A stretch of 64,000 nucleotides of DNA, from contig JAJRZQ010000006.1 of assembly GCA_024275165.1 (NCBI GenBank), positions 1 to 64,000 of the forward strand, written 5' to 3'. Under the pieces are notes generated by a model. That model was not told the origin of the DNA. It made no database searches and was given only the letters and a program-made list of their open reading frames with translations. This document shows, in pieces, positions 32,293-40,719 of this stretch. Each line of letters begins with the position of its first letter. Within the stretch, counting starts at the first letter, position 1. The DNA comes from a bacterium. Lineage in GTDB: Bacteria > SAR324 > XYD2-FULL-50-16. Made by a program: the position numbers and the translations under genes.

Positions 32293-34188
32293 TTATATAG
32301 CTAAATCCAAGGCCTTGGCCAGCTTTTGATTGTAATGCACTTCCGAGCTTTTTTTATACTCTTCTACCAAACCGCTCAATAAAACCTGTGCTTTTTCTTC
32401 TTTGAGCTTAGTTTCTAATTGGGATACTTCAATCTCTGCCGCATGGCCAGGAGTTTTCTTTTTCAAATAGAGCAACAGGGCACGGTCTCGAGTCGGCAAG
32501 ACCGTAACCTCCCCCGCTTGCGACGCATAGAGTTTTACCGCCACCGCGCGCGCGTTGGGGATCCCCTCAACGCGTTGGTCACGATAGAATATTTGATACT
32601 TCTTCGGGGTTTGGCGCAGTTCCTTGGCCAACTCCGCAAAGCCCTTGGCATCCGTTGCTTTTTGGGCCACTTGCGCCATTTTTTCTTGGGCCAAGCGGGC
32701 TGATTTTTCCATTTCCGCCAATTGTTTTGCCTTTTCTGTTACCTCGGCATAAGGCTGAGTCGAGGCTTCTTGAATCTCGGTCACCTCGTAGATCAACCGA
32801 TCCTCGCTAAGTACAAAGCTCCCCTTCCCCCCTAAGGGTTTGCCCTGCAAGGCCTGATATAGCTGATGGGTCATGCCCAATTGAGGGAGCAGGCCTTTTT
32901 GATCAAAAAAGGGACTTTTTTCCAACGGTCTCCCCGCTTGCTTGGCCGCCTCTTGCATCCCTTGATTGCGCGCTATATTCAAAAACTTAGCCGCCAAGTT
33001 CGACTGCCGCCTTTGCCCCTTTTTCCGCTTTACCTGAAGTTCGATCTGCTCTTTTGCTTCTGCAAAAGTTAAGCTCTTTCCCGCTTTTTTTTCGATCAGT
33101 TGAATCACATGGTAACCAAACTGGGTGAGTATCGGAGCGGAAATCTCTCCTGGGCTCAAGGTCTTCAAGGCCTTTTCAAAGGGGCCGAGCAACTGACCTG
33201 ATCGCGACCAACCCAAATCACCGCCTTTATTTTTACTGCCTTGATCCGCAGAAAACGCCTTGGCCTTGGCGGCAAATAAAGCCGGATTTTTACGCAACTC
33301 CAAACTGAGTCGCTCCGCCTTTTTCCTCGCTTTTTCGATCCCCGCCTGGTTGCCGTCTTGAGGGACCTCAATTAAAATATGACGGCTGTGCCAACTGGGT
33401 TTAGCCTCAAACTCCGCCTTATTTCTTTGGTAATATTTTTCCAATTCCTTAAGCTTAACCCGAACCTTACCTTTTGCCTCCTCTCCTTTTAAGAGAATAT
33501 ACTGAATCGCATAACGCCGCGGCTGGTGAAAGCGAATCGAATTCTTCTCGTAATAGTCCCTTGCTTCTTCTTCTGTTACGGTCGCGTTGGTGAAAAATTC
33601 CGCCGCGTTGAGTTCCAGCGTTTGAAACTCCAGCCTGGTTGCCCCCCGATCCGCCAAGGCTCGCACATAGTTGCGACTCACCGAATGTCCGGCCATGACC
33701 AGGCCGATAAACTTTTGCGCGGTGAGGTTTTTTCTCAGGTCTTCTTCAAAAATTCGACTGGTGATGCGATTTTGATCCAGCAGGCGTTGATATTTTTCCC
33801 CATCAAAACGGCCATCTGTTGCCAGATAAGAAATAGCGCGAATCGCCTCGGCCACTTCCAAATCGGTCACCACAATCCCACTCTCCTTAGCGGCTTGTAC
33901 CAATAAGGCATCGTTGATCAAGCGGGCGAGGGTCTCTCGTTTTAGATCAAACCGCTTCATCACCTCACCGGCTTTCGCCCCAAAACGATTGCGCATTTCC
34001 GCTTCTGCCGATTGATAGGCCCGTTGGTACTGGGTTAAATAAATTTCTTCTTGGTTGACCGTAGCCAAAACATTGGCCCCTTCTTGATTGAAGGCGTCGA
34101 TACCAAAAAACCCCATCACCACCACCACCAGCAAGATTACGGTTTTGACAAAAAAAGACTGAACATTGGAGCGAATAAAAGTGAGCAT
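32293..34188 (-). CDS. ppiD: PpiD-type periplasmic chaperone / peptidyl-prolyl isomerase
   Basis: A 631-residue protein. One N-terminal membrane anchor (TVILLVVVVMGFFGIDAF, about residues 16-33) is followed by a SurA-like N-terminal chaperone domain (LARLINDALLVQAAKESGI). A parvulin domain (about 265-365) reads SRHILIEVPQ, FSADQGSKNKGGDLGW and QFGYHVIQLIEKK, and a C-terminal SurA/PpiD-like domain follows. It acts at the periplasmic face of the inner membrane on newly exported proteins. Length matches PpiD. First gene of the minus-strand envelope cluster and divergent from pheA. Confidence 0.92.
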   Translation of the reverse strand: MLTFIRSNVQSFFVKTVILLVVVVMGFFGIDAFNQEGANVLATVNQEEIYLTQYQRAYQSAEAEMRNRFGAKAGEVMKRFDLKRETLARLINDALLVQAAKESGIVVTDLEVAEAIRAISYLATDGRFDGEKYQRLLDQNRITSRIFEEDLRKNLTAQKFIGLVMAGHSVSRNYVRALADRGATRLEFQTLELNAAEFFTNATVTEEEARDYYEKNSIRFHQPRRYAIQYILLKGEEAKGKVRVKLKELEKYYQRNKAEFEAKPSWHSRHILIEVPQDGNQAGIEKARKKAERLSLELRKNPALFAAKAKAFSADQGSKNKGGDLGWSRSGQLLGPFEKALKTLSPGEISAPILTQFGYHVIQLIEKKAGKSLTFAEAKEQIELQVKRKKGQRRQSNLAAKFLNIARNQGMQEAAKQAGRPLEKSPFFDQKGLLPQLGMTHQLYQALQGKPLGGKGSFVLSEDRLIYEVTEIQEASTQPYAEVTEKAKQLAEMEKSARLAQEKMAQVAQKATDAKGFAELAKELRQTPKKYQIFYRDQRVEGIPNARAVAVKLYASQAGEVTVLPTRDRALLLYLKKKTPGHAAEIEVSQLETKLKEEKAQVLLSGLVEEYKKSSEVHYNQKLAKALDLAI

Positions 34189-34479
34189 AATATAAAGCCG
34201 AATCGGTTAAGGTTTAAAATTAACCGCAAGCCCGGCGTTCCGTCAACGATGGAAGCCCTCTTTATCACTTCAAGCCAAGGCTCCACCCGAAGAGGAAGCA
34301 GCCCCGATCCCCTAAAGGGCTCTTGAGCTCAACTTGTGCTTGGGTTTTTTAATCGACTCGCTCCTCCCTCCCCCCGTAAATGAGAATTAGACTTGCTCGA
34401 ACGCTGGATTCCTACTATTTTAAGGATCTTAACCCCCTAGGGAGAAGGGGAAACCTTTTCCCTCTCAAAATGACTCTCC

Positions 34480-35334
34480 ATGCCTCTAACTGGCTTCAAA
34501 TTTAAGCGTATTTACACTCTCGGCCCAGAGGGAACCTTTTCAAATCAGGCGGCAACACGAGTAGGCGGCCTTGATTTTTCCCACATCACCTACTGTACCA
34601 CCCTGCCTCAAATCACCGAGGCCGTGGCCCAAGACGAAGACTCCATAGGGGTATTGCCCATTGAAAATTCCATTGGCGGCACCGTAGCCCCGGCCCAAGA
34701 CAGCCTGATCCTGCAACCGGTCATCGCCACCGCGGAACTCTATATTGATGTACATTACGCCTTGATCTCCGCAGTGCCCATCAAAACAGTGCAACGCTAT
34801 TTCTGCCACTCCGTAGCCTTTAACCAATGCCAAAACTATTTGGGCAAGCAATTGGGCCAGGCTCAAGTGATCTATACCAATTCCAATATCCATTCCGCTG
34901 AGCTTTTTTTAAGCGAAAAACATACCCCGGTGGCGGGAATCGTCCCCTTGCAACGGGCCCAGGCAGACCCACAACTCGCGCCTTTGATTCAAGCGAAAAA
35001 TGTACAGGATGTGCCCCACAACCAAACCCGCTTTTTGGTGATTCGCAAAAAACCGGCGGTTTATACCCCTGACTTTTCCAAAGAAAAAACCAGTATCTAT
35101 ATTGAACTCCATGAAGATCGGCACAGCTTGCTCTTTGACCTCTTAGGCGAGTTTCATGTTTTTTCCATCAACCTGTGCCGCTTAGAATCTCGCCCCTCTA
35201 AAATAAAGAGCTGGCAATACGGGTTCTTTATTGATTTTTATAATAATAACCGTACCGGAGCTTGTTTGGAGTCTTTGCGCAAGCTCAAGATCGACTTTCA
35301 AATTCTCGGCAGCTTCAACCCCTTAGCCTCATGA
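34480..35334 (+). CDS. pheA: Prephenate dehydratase (monofunctional, with ACT domain)
   Basis: A 284-residue enzyme converting prephenate to phenylpyruvate in phenylalanine synthesis. Seen: YTLGPEGTFSNQAA at the N-terminus, GVLPIENSIGGTV, the catalytic TRF motif in HNQTRFLVI, and a C-terminal ACT domain with the ESRP motif (CRLESRPSKI) for phenylalanine feedback. No chorismate mutase domain is fused. A hairpin (about AGGGGAAA...TTTTCCCT) lies just before the start, but no T-run follows it. The stop overlaps lgt by ATGA. Confidence 0.94.
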   Translation: MPLTGFKFKRIYTLGPEGTFSNQAATRVGGLDFSHITYCTTLPQITEAVAQDEDSIGVLPIENSIGGTVAPAQDSLILQPVIATAELYIDVHYALISAVPIKTVQRYFCHSVAFNQCQNYLGKQLGQAQVIYTNSNIHSAELFLSEKHTPVAGIVPLQRAQADPQLAPLIQAKNVQDVPHNQTRFLVIRKKPAVYTPDFSKEKTSIYIELHEDRHSLLFDLLGEFHVFSINLCRLESRPSKIKSWQYGFFIDFYNNNRTGACLESLRKLKIDFQILGSFNPLAS

Positions 35335-36104
35335 TTTACTACTGGAACGCAGACCCTATTTTACTCTCCTTTGGCCCCTTGACGATTCGCTGGTATGGGT
35401 TGTTCTTCGCGGGGGGGTTTTTAGCCGGTTTGCGGGTCATGCAGGGGATATTTCGCCAAGAAAAAATCTCTCCTAAACTCTTAGACCCCCTCTTGGTTCA
35501 CATCATGCTCGGCACGGTCATCGGAGCGCGCTTAGGGCATTGTTTATTCTATGAACCCGCTTACTATTTAAGCCACCCCATACAAATCCTTTTTGTCTGG
35601 GAAGGGGGCCTAGCCAGTCACGGCGGGGGCTTAGGCGTACTCTTCGCCCTCTGGCTCTTTGCCAAAAAACACCCCGCGACCCCTTATCTATGGCTTTTAG
35701 ATCGGGTCGCCATCCTTACCGCCTTGGCAGGAGGGATGATCCGTATGGGGAATTTCCTCAACTCTGAAATCATCGGCAAACCCACCGACGGTTCTTGGGG
35801 CGTGGTTTTTGTACCCATTGACAACTTGCCCCGACACCCGAGCCAACTCTATGAATCCTTTTTCTACCTCTCCCTTGCCTGCCTGCTGTGGGCTCTTTGG
35901 AAAAAAGGACTCGCTCAAGCCCCGGGCCGCTTGGTCGGCCTTTTTCTGCTCGCCACCTTTACCTTTCGATTTTTCATTGAATTCATTAAGGAAAACCAAA
36001 CCTTGGCAGAGCAGGATTTAGCCCTTAATATAGGGCAGATTCTCAGCCTTCCGCTGATCCTTTTGGGAATCTTTTTCATCCTACGCAGCCGGAGGGCAGC
36101 ATGA
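35331..36104 (+). CDS. lgt: Prolipoprotein diacylglyceryl transferase
   Basis: A 257-residue inner-membrane enzyme with about seven hydrophobic segments that attaches diacylglycerol to the lipobox Cys of prolipoproteins. Seen: IRWYGLFFAGGF near the N-terminus, ARLGHCLFYEP, the EGGLASHGGGLG block, RMGNFLNSEIIGKPT (Lgt signature) and the RHPSQLYE motif. The start at 35331 is fixed by overlap with the pheA stop; the frame is open upstream within pheA. Its stop overlaps metA. Confidence 0.95.
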   Translation: MIYYWNADPILLSFGPLTIRWYGLFFAGGFLAGLRVMQGIFRQEKISPKLLDPLLVHIMLGTVIGARLGHCLFYEPAYYLSHPIQILFVWEGGLASHGGGLGVLFALWLFAKKHPATPYLWLLDRVAILTALAGGMIRMGNFLNSEIIGKPTDGSWGVVFVPIDNLPRHPSQLYESFFYLSLACLLWALWKKGLAQAPGRLVGLFLLATFTFRFFIEFIKENQTLAEQDLALNIGQILSLPLILLGIFFILRSRRAA

Positions 36105-36994
36105 CCGTCATCGTACCCGATCTCTACCACGCCAAGGATGCCTTGGTAGAACACAACATTACCTGCATCAGCAAAGACGCAGCGCAAAAACAAGATATTC
36201 GCCCCCTGCGCATTGGCATTCTCAATATTATGCCCAATGTGCAAAACTACGAATTCAACCTGCTCTACCCATTAGGGAAATCCATCCTGCAAATCTACCC
36301 GGTGTGGATTAAGTTGGATACCCATGCCTACGCCAGCTCCGCGGGAAAACACATGGATACCTTCTACATCTCTTTTGCAGAAGCGATTCGCGAAAAACCT
36401 CTGGACGGCTTGATCCTCACCGGTGCCCCCGTTGAAGAGCTGAGTTTTGACGAGATCAATTACTGGGATGAAATTACCGACATTCTCAACTATGCCCAAA
36501 GCCATTTTGCCAGCACTTTGGGAATTTGCTGGGGGGCGATGGCCTTAGCCAAGGTGTTGAACATCGACAAGGTCAACTTTGAAAAAAAGCTCTTTGGGGT
36601 TTACCGCACCCGCAACCTCAACAGCCACCACCCCATTACCGGCGACCTGGACGATTATTTCAACTGCCCCCAGAGCCGCCATGCCGGTTATTCCGATGAG
36701 CTATTGGAAAAAGCGCGCGACAGCGGACAGGTCAACCTTTTGGCTCACTCGGTAGAAACCGGGTACACCATTATAGAAAGCATCGACAAAAAGTTCTTGA
36801 TGCACTTAGGTCACCCGGAATACAATTCCGGTCGCCTCGTTGAAGAATATTGGCGAGATAAAAAATCAGGCCGCACCGATGTCAACGAGCCCGTCAATTT
36901 TAATGTAGAAAACCCGGTCAACACCTGGAGGAGCCACCGCAACGAATTTTTTAGCCAGTGGCTCAAGTATATCTACTTAACCACCTCCTACTAG
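36101..36994 (+). CDS. metA: Homoserine O-acyltransferase (MetA type), likely acetyl-CoA specific
   Basis: A 297-residue enzyme that activates homoserine for methionine synthesis. Nucleophile Cys143 is in LGICWGAMA, and His-Glu catalytic residues lie in LGHPEYNS. Acyl choice in this family depends on a residue after TGAP: Gly goes with succinyl-CoA (E. coli), Glu with acetyl-CoA. Here the segment is TGAPVEELSFDEINYW, with Glu about residue 112, so acetyl-CoA use is inferred. It overlaps lgt by ATGA. Third gene of a pheA-lgt-metA operon. Confidence 0.93.
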   Translation: MTVIVPDLYHAKDALVEHNITCISKDAAQKQDIRPLRIGILNIMPNVQNYEFNLLYPLGKSILQIYPVWIKLDTHAYASSAGKHMDTFYISFAEAIREKPLDGLILTGAPVEELSFDEINYWDEITDILNYAQSHFASTLGICWGAMALAKVLNIDKVNFEKKLFGVYRTRNLNSHHPITGDLDDYFNCPQSRHAGYSDELLEKARDSGQVNLLAHSVETGYTIIESIDKKFLMHLGHPEYNSGRLVEEYWRDKKSGRTDVNEPVNFNVENPVNTWRSHRNEFFSQWLKYIYLTTSY

Positions 36995-36996
36995 GC

Positions 36997-37659
36997 TTAC
37001 AGCTTTTTAACCCGAGCTTGTTTGATCCACCCTCGCCCCGGTATCAGCAACCAGCCCGCCAAGGTTGTTGTGCCCTCTACCGAGGTTCCCGGGCGGAGGG
37101 TTTCTCCCTCCGCGAAACTCATCCCCGGCCCCATGCGAAACCTAGCCTCCACCATCACCTGCCAAACAGAGACAGGCCGCATCCAAAACCAGGCCCCAAG
37201 CAGCAGCGACCCCAACGACAGAGCCGCCAAAAGCTTCCCCCCCCGCGACCACCATGGGTTGTGGCGCGAATAGCTCCCCCCCCAGAGCAACCCGGCTACC
37301 ATGGCGACCAACCAAACCAGCAACAGCCCCTGCGCCGGGGTTAAGGAAAAAGCCCTCGGTTCATGGGGGAGCGCTAATTTTTCAAGCATCCGCCGCACAC
37401 CCTCTTGGGGCAAAACTTCCCCCGGCAAAGCGGCCGCGGAACGACGATAGTGATAAAGCGCCTGGAGCCATTCCTCTTGCTGTTCATAGAGCTGCGCCAA
37501 GTCATGCTCTAGATAGGGATTGGGCTGCTCGGCCAAACGCCGCTCCAGTAAGCTTCTCGCTGAAGGCTGGGACAAAACCCCAGACCAGTCCCCGCCCAGG
37601 GCCGCCCAGGGCCAACATAGCCCCAGCAGCCCACAAAAAACCCATAGCTTAACCCCCAC
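36997..37659 (-). CDS. Membrane protein with TPR and SH3-like regions
   Basis: A 220-residue protein starting at GTG 37659 (GAGG nearby). It has a signal-like N-terminus (VFCGLLGLCWPWAALGG), TPR-like helices (LEHDLAQLYEQQEEWLQALYHYRR), two membrane segments (about 110-130 and 142-160) and a C-terminal bacterial SH3-like region (VMVEARFRMGPGMSFAEGETLRPG). This order resembles BatE-type proteins of bat operons, but no bat genes are here. It overlaps the 3' end of holB. Confidence 0.65.
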   Translation of the reverse strand: MGVKLWVFCGLLGLCWPWAALGGDWSGVLSQPSARSLLERRLAEQPNPYLEHDLAQLYEQQEEWLQALYHYRRSAAALPGEVLPQEGVRRMLEKLALPHEPRAFSLTPAQGLLLVWLVAMVAGLLWGGSYSRHNPWWSRGGKLLAALSLGSLLLGAWFWMRPVSVWQVMVEARFRMGPGMSFAEGETLRPGTSVEGTTTLAGWLLIPGRGWIKQARVKKL

Positions 37660-38629
37660 TGCCCAACCTCATCTTTAAATCCACGATCAAGGCCTCCAGA
37701 CCCAAACCTTTTGCCGCAAAAGCCAGCAGATTGATTTCCGTCGCGATCACCTTCAAAAAGGCTTGTTCCAACAACTCGGCCGGCCACCGCTCCGCCTGCT
37801 CTCGCAAGACCTGCAAAAGATCACGATTCACGATTCGCTCTGAAAAGCCCAATTGCAGCGACAGCAAATCTTTCAGCAACTGAGCCAAAAATTCCAAAAA
37901 ATAACTAAAAAGATTTTGACTCACCACCCCTTCGAGCTGCTTAAAATGGCCTTCCATCTCTGTTGCATGAAGGTTCAACAGCATGTGCAAGGCTTGGGAG
38001 CGCAGGCTCAACAACCTCCCCCCCTTGGCAATAAACTCCCGCCGCAAGCAACCTTGGGAATACCGCAATACCAGGGCTCTACAATCCTCAGCAAGATGAA
38101 AGTCCTTTTGTAAAATCGCGTCGATCTCTTGCTGCCCCAAGGGAGCGAAAGAAATTTTTTGACAACGAGAGAGCAGGGTTTCGAGCATCAAGCTCTCTTC
38201 AACAGCGGTTAAGATCAAGAGGGTATCTAAGGGGGGCTCTTCTAAAATCTTCAAAAAGGCGTTTGCCGACTCCGCGTTCATCTTATCAGCGTGCTTGAGC
38301 AGGACCACCCGCTTGGTAGCGAGGCTCGGCTTCAACGAGAGTTGAGCGATCAGTTCTTGAATTTGAGAGATTTTAATGAACTTGCCCTGGGGGCAGAGAA
38401 GATGAAAGTCAGGGTGTTCGCCCCGCAACAGAAGCCGACAAGAAGGGCAATGGCCGCAATTGTTGTGGCTCCGGCAATTGAGCATTTGGGCCAAGGCCTT
38501 GGCCACCACCCCCTTGCCCACACCCTGCGGCCCCCGAAAGAGGTAGGCTGTGGGAAGGTGGTCCCGTCGAAAGGCCTCCTCCAATTTATGGATCACCTCC
38601 CCATGACCAAAAATACTAGAAAAGGGCAT
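37649..38629 (-). CDS. holB: DNA polymerase III delta' subunit
   Basis: A 326-residue AAA+ clamp-loader subunit. Walker A-like GPQGVGKGVVAKAL, a four-Cys zinc module (CRSHNNCGHCPSC), LLKHADKMNAESANAFLKILEEPP and the SRC motif in LLSRCQKISF are visible. Delta' opens and loads the sliding clamp with gamma/tau and delta. The conserved Walker A Thr/Ser after GK is Gly, as often in delta', which does not hydrolyse ATP. It overlaps tmk by 14 bp, a common pairing. Confidence 0.92.
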   Translation of the reverse strand: MPFSSIFGHGEVIHKLEEAFRRDHLPTAYLFRGPQGVGKGVVAKALAQMLNCRSHNNCGHCPSCRLLLRGEHPDFHLLCPQGKFIKISQIQELIAQLSLKPSLATKRVVLLKHADKMNAESANAFLKILEEPPLDTLLILTAVEESLMLETLLSRCQKISFAPLGQQEIDAILQKDFHLAEDCRALVLRYSQGCLRREFIAKGGRLLSLRSQALHMLLNLHATEMEGHFKQLEGVVSQNLFSYFLEFLAQLLKDLLSLQLGFSERIVNRDLLQVLREQAERWPAELLEQAFLKVIATEINLLAFAAKGLGLEALIVDLKMRLGSGG

Positions 38630-39248
38630 GCTCCCCCTCGACCCGCAGCCGAGCCCGTACTTCTGCCTCTACAAGCTCTGGCCTTTGATCCGCCTCAATA
38701 CGCACAAAGCGCTGGGGCTCGGCTTGGGCCAGAGCTTGGTAGCTTTGCCGAATCCGCGTAAAAAAGGCCAGGTCTTCTTGCTCCAAGCGGCACAGGGGCT
38801 CACTCTGTTCTTTTGCTCGTGACTCCAGCCTTTGGCGGGCAAGACTCGGGTCTAAGTCAAACCACAGGGTTAAATCGGGCTTTAAAATCTCTTTTTTTGC
38901 AAAGGGCTTCACCCAAGCGAGGTCTAAGCCTCGGCCCCCGCCCTGATAGGCTAAGGTGGCATCGTGGTAGCGGTCGCACAACACCAAGCGCCCCGCCGCC
39001 AAAGCGGGGCGAATCACCTCTTGCAAGTGCTGGATCCGATCCGCCAGGTAGAGCAGCAACTCCGCTTGCGGAGCGAGCCGGTGGTTATTGGGGTCGAGCA
39101 GAATCTGCCGTAAACTTGAGCCAATAGCGCTCCCCCCCGGCTCTTTCGTCAACAAGAACTCTCGCCCCTGAGCGGTCAAATACTCGGCAAGGCGCTGAAT
39201 CTGGGTTGATTTTCCCGAGGCATCAATTCCTTCAAAGGTAATAAACAT
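38616..39248 (-). CDS. tmk: Thymidylate kinase
   Basis: A 210-residue kinase that phosphorylates dTMP to dTDP. Seen: FEGIDASGKSTQIQRL (P-loop), TKEPGGSAIGSSLRQILLD, LLYLADRIQHLQ, the DRYHDATLAYQGGGRGLD block and WFDLDPSLARQRLESR. Its ATG overlaps the murA stop (TGATG) and its end overlaps holB, so murA-tmk-holB is one transcription unit. Confidence 0.95.
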   Translation of the reverse strand: MFITFEGIDASGKSTQIQRLAEYLTAQGREFLLTKEPGGSAIGSSLRQILLDPNNHRLAPQAELLLYLADRIQHLQEVIRPALAAGRLVLCDRYHDATLAYQGGGRGLDLAWVKPFAKKEILKPDLTLWFDLDPSLARQRLESRAKEQSEPLCRLEQEDLAFFTRIRQSYQALAQAEPQRFVRIEADQRPELVEAEVRARLRVEGEHALF

Positions 39249-40531
39249 CAGACTCTTTTAATATCCGCGCCCAGCAGATTGAGCCGTTGATCAATCGCCT
39301 CATAGCCCCGGTCGATTTGTACGATATTGTGGATTTCGCTGGTCCCCTCGGCGCATAAAGCGGCGATTAAAAGCGCCATGCCCGCGCGAATGTCGGGGCT
39401 GGATAGAGTCATCCCCTTTAATTTCGCCGGCCCGCTGACCACGGCACGATGCGGGTCGCACAACACAATACGGGCCCCCATGCGAATCAACTTGTCCACC
39501 CAAAAAAGTCGCGATTCAAAAAGCTTTTCAAAAATCAGCACATTCCCCTCGCACTGGGTGGCCACTACCGTCATGATACTCGTTAAATCCGCGGGAAAGC
39601 CCGGCCAGGGCGCGTCATCAATTTTTGGAATGGAATCGTCCAGGTCGTATTGCACCCGCAATTCTTGCTCGGCGGGGATGAACATATCCTCACCCCGTTG
39701 CTCGACCTGAATCCCCAAGCGCCCAAAAAATGGGAGGATCTGACCTATGTTTTCAAAGGCGGGGTTTTTGATGGTGATCTCGCTCCTCGTAACCGCCGCC
39801 AACCCGATCAAACTCCCGATTTCGGTATGATCGGGGGAGACGCGATGCTCCGCGCCGCCTAAACGCCCTACCCCTTCGATGGTCAAAAGATTGCTCCCCA
39901 CCCCTTGAATCTTCGCCCCCATGGCGAGCAGCAAACGGCAAAGCCCCTGTACATGAGGCTCACAAGCGGCATTATAAAGTACCGTTGTGCCTTTGGCCAA
40001 ACAAGCGGCCATGATCAAATGCTCGGTAGCCATCACGCTGGCTTCATCCAACAGCAAATATTGCCCCTGGAGCCCCCCGGGCTCCAATTCCGTGTCGTAG
40101 TGACTCCCTTGATAACTAAAGCGCATCCCCATTTTTTTTAAAGGGAGAATGTGGGAATCCAGCCGCCGTTTGCCGATGCTGTCCCCACCGGGGACAAAGG
40201 CCTTGGAATGGCCAAAGCGCAAGGTTAACGGCGCGGTGAGCAAAAAACTACCCCGAATGGCGCAGCTTAAAGCCTCATCCGGCGCAGAATCAATCAACTT
40301 GCCGGCGTCAAACTCCCAACTCGAGCCGCCAAGACTGCGCACCGCCACGCCTAGGCCTTCTAAAATCTGCTTCATGCTGGCAATATCGCCAATCACCGGC
40401 AGATTATGCAGCACAATCGGCTCTTCGCTCAGCAAAATCGCGGCGAGCAGAGGCAAGGCCTCGTTCTTGTTCCCTGCCGGGGTGATCTCCCCTGCCAAAC
40501 GCTTGCCCCCGGTTACAATAAATTTTTCCAT
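39248..40531 (-). CDS. murA: UDP-GlcNAc 1-carboxyvinyltransferase with Cys-to-Asp active site
   Basis: A 427-residue enzyme that transfers enolpyruvate from PEP to UDP-GlcNAc, the first committed step of peptidoglycan synthesis. N-terminal IVTGGKRLAGEITPAGNKNEALP, PDHTEIGSLIGLAAVT and the C-terminal DIRAGMALLIAAL, then GYE, are typical. The start at 40531 is preceded by GGAGAAGG. The loop that normally reads PGGC(T/S)IG reads PGGDSIGKRRLD, so the usual nucleophile Cys115 is Asp117. Known Cys-to-Asp MurA enzymes (Mycobacterium, Chlamydia, Borrelia) stay active and are insensitive to fosfomycin; the same is inferred here. Confidence 0.95.
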   Translation of the reverse strand: MEKFIVTGGKRLAGEITPAGNKNEALPLLAAILLSEEPIVLHNLPVIGDIASMKQILEGLGVAVRSLGGSSWEFDAGKLIDSAPDEALSCAIRGSFLLTAPLTLRFGHSKAFVPGGDSIGKRRLDSHILPLKKMGMRFSYQGSHYDTELEPGGLQGQYLLLDEASVMATEHLIMAACLAKGTTVLYNAACEPHVQGLCRLLLAMGAKIQGVGSNLLTIEGVGRLGGAEHRVSPDHTEIGSLIGLAAVTRSEITIKNPAFENIGQILPFFGRLGIQVEQRGEDMFIPAEQELRVQYDLDDSIPKIDDAPWPGFPADLTSIMTVVATQCEGNVLIFEKLFESRLFWVDKLIRMGARIVLCDPHRAVVSGPAKLKGMTLSSPDIRAGMALLIAALCAEGTSEIHNIVQIDRGYEAIDQRLNLLGADIKRV

Positions 40532-40719
40532 GAATCCTTCTCCCCTATTGCCTAGGAGAATAGAGCAGCTTGGGGCAAAGGGCAAGAGTCGGATCAGGCC
40601 GCGTCCAACCAACCCAACAAACGCTACTCCAGCTTGCATTCACCTTGGAGCAGATTTTCTCTCAGGGGGTTTTTTTTTAGCCTAAAAAAACTTAATTTCT
40701 CTCCCTCGACCCAGCAAAA

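Noticed and set aside
34442-34470. Hairpin before pheA as a transcription attenuator
   Set aside because: The stem is followed by AAAATG, not a U-run, and no leader peptide rich in Phe was seen.
40667-40691. A/T-rich hairpin between amrS and murA as a terminator
   Set aside because: The stem is only A-T pairs, too weak to call.
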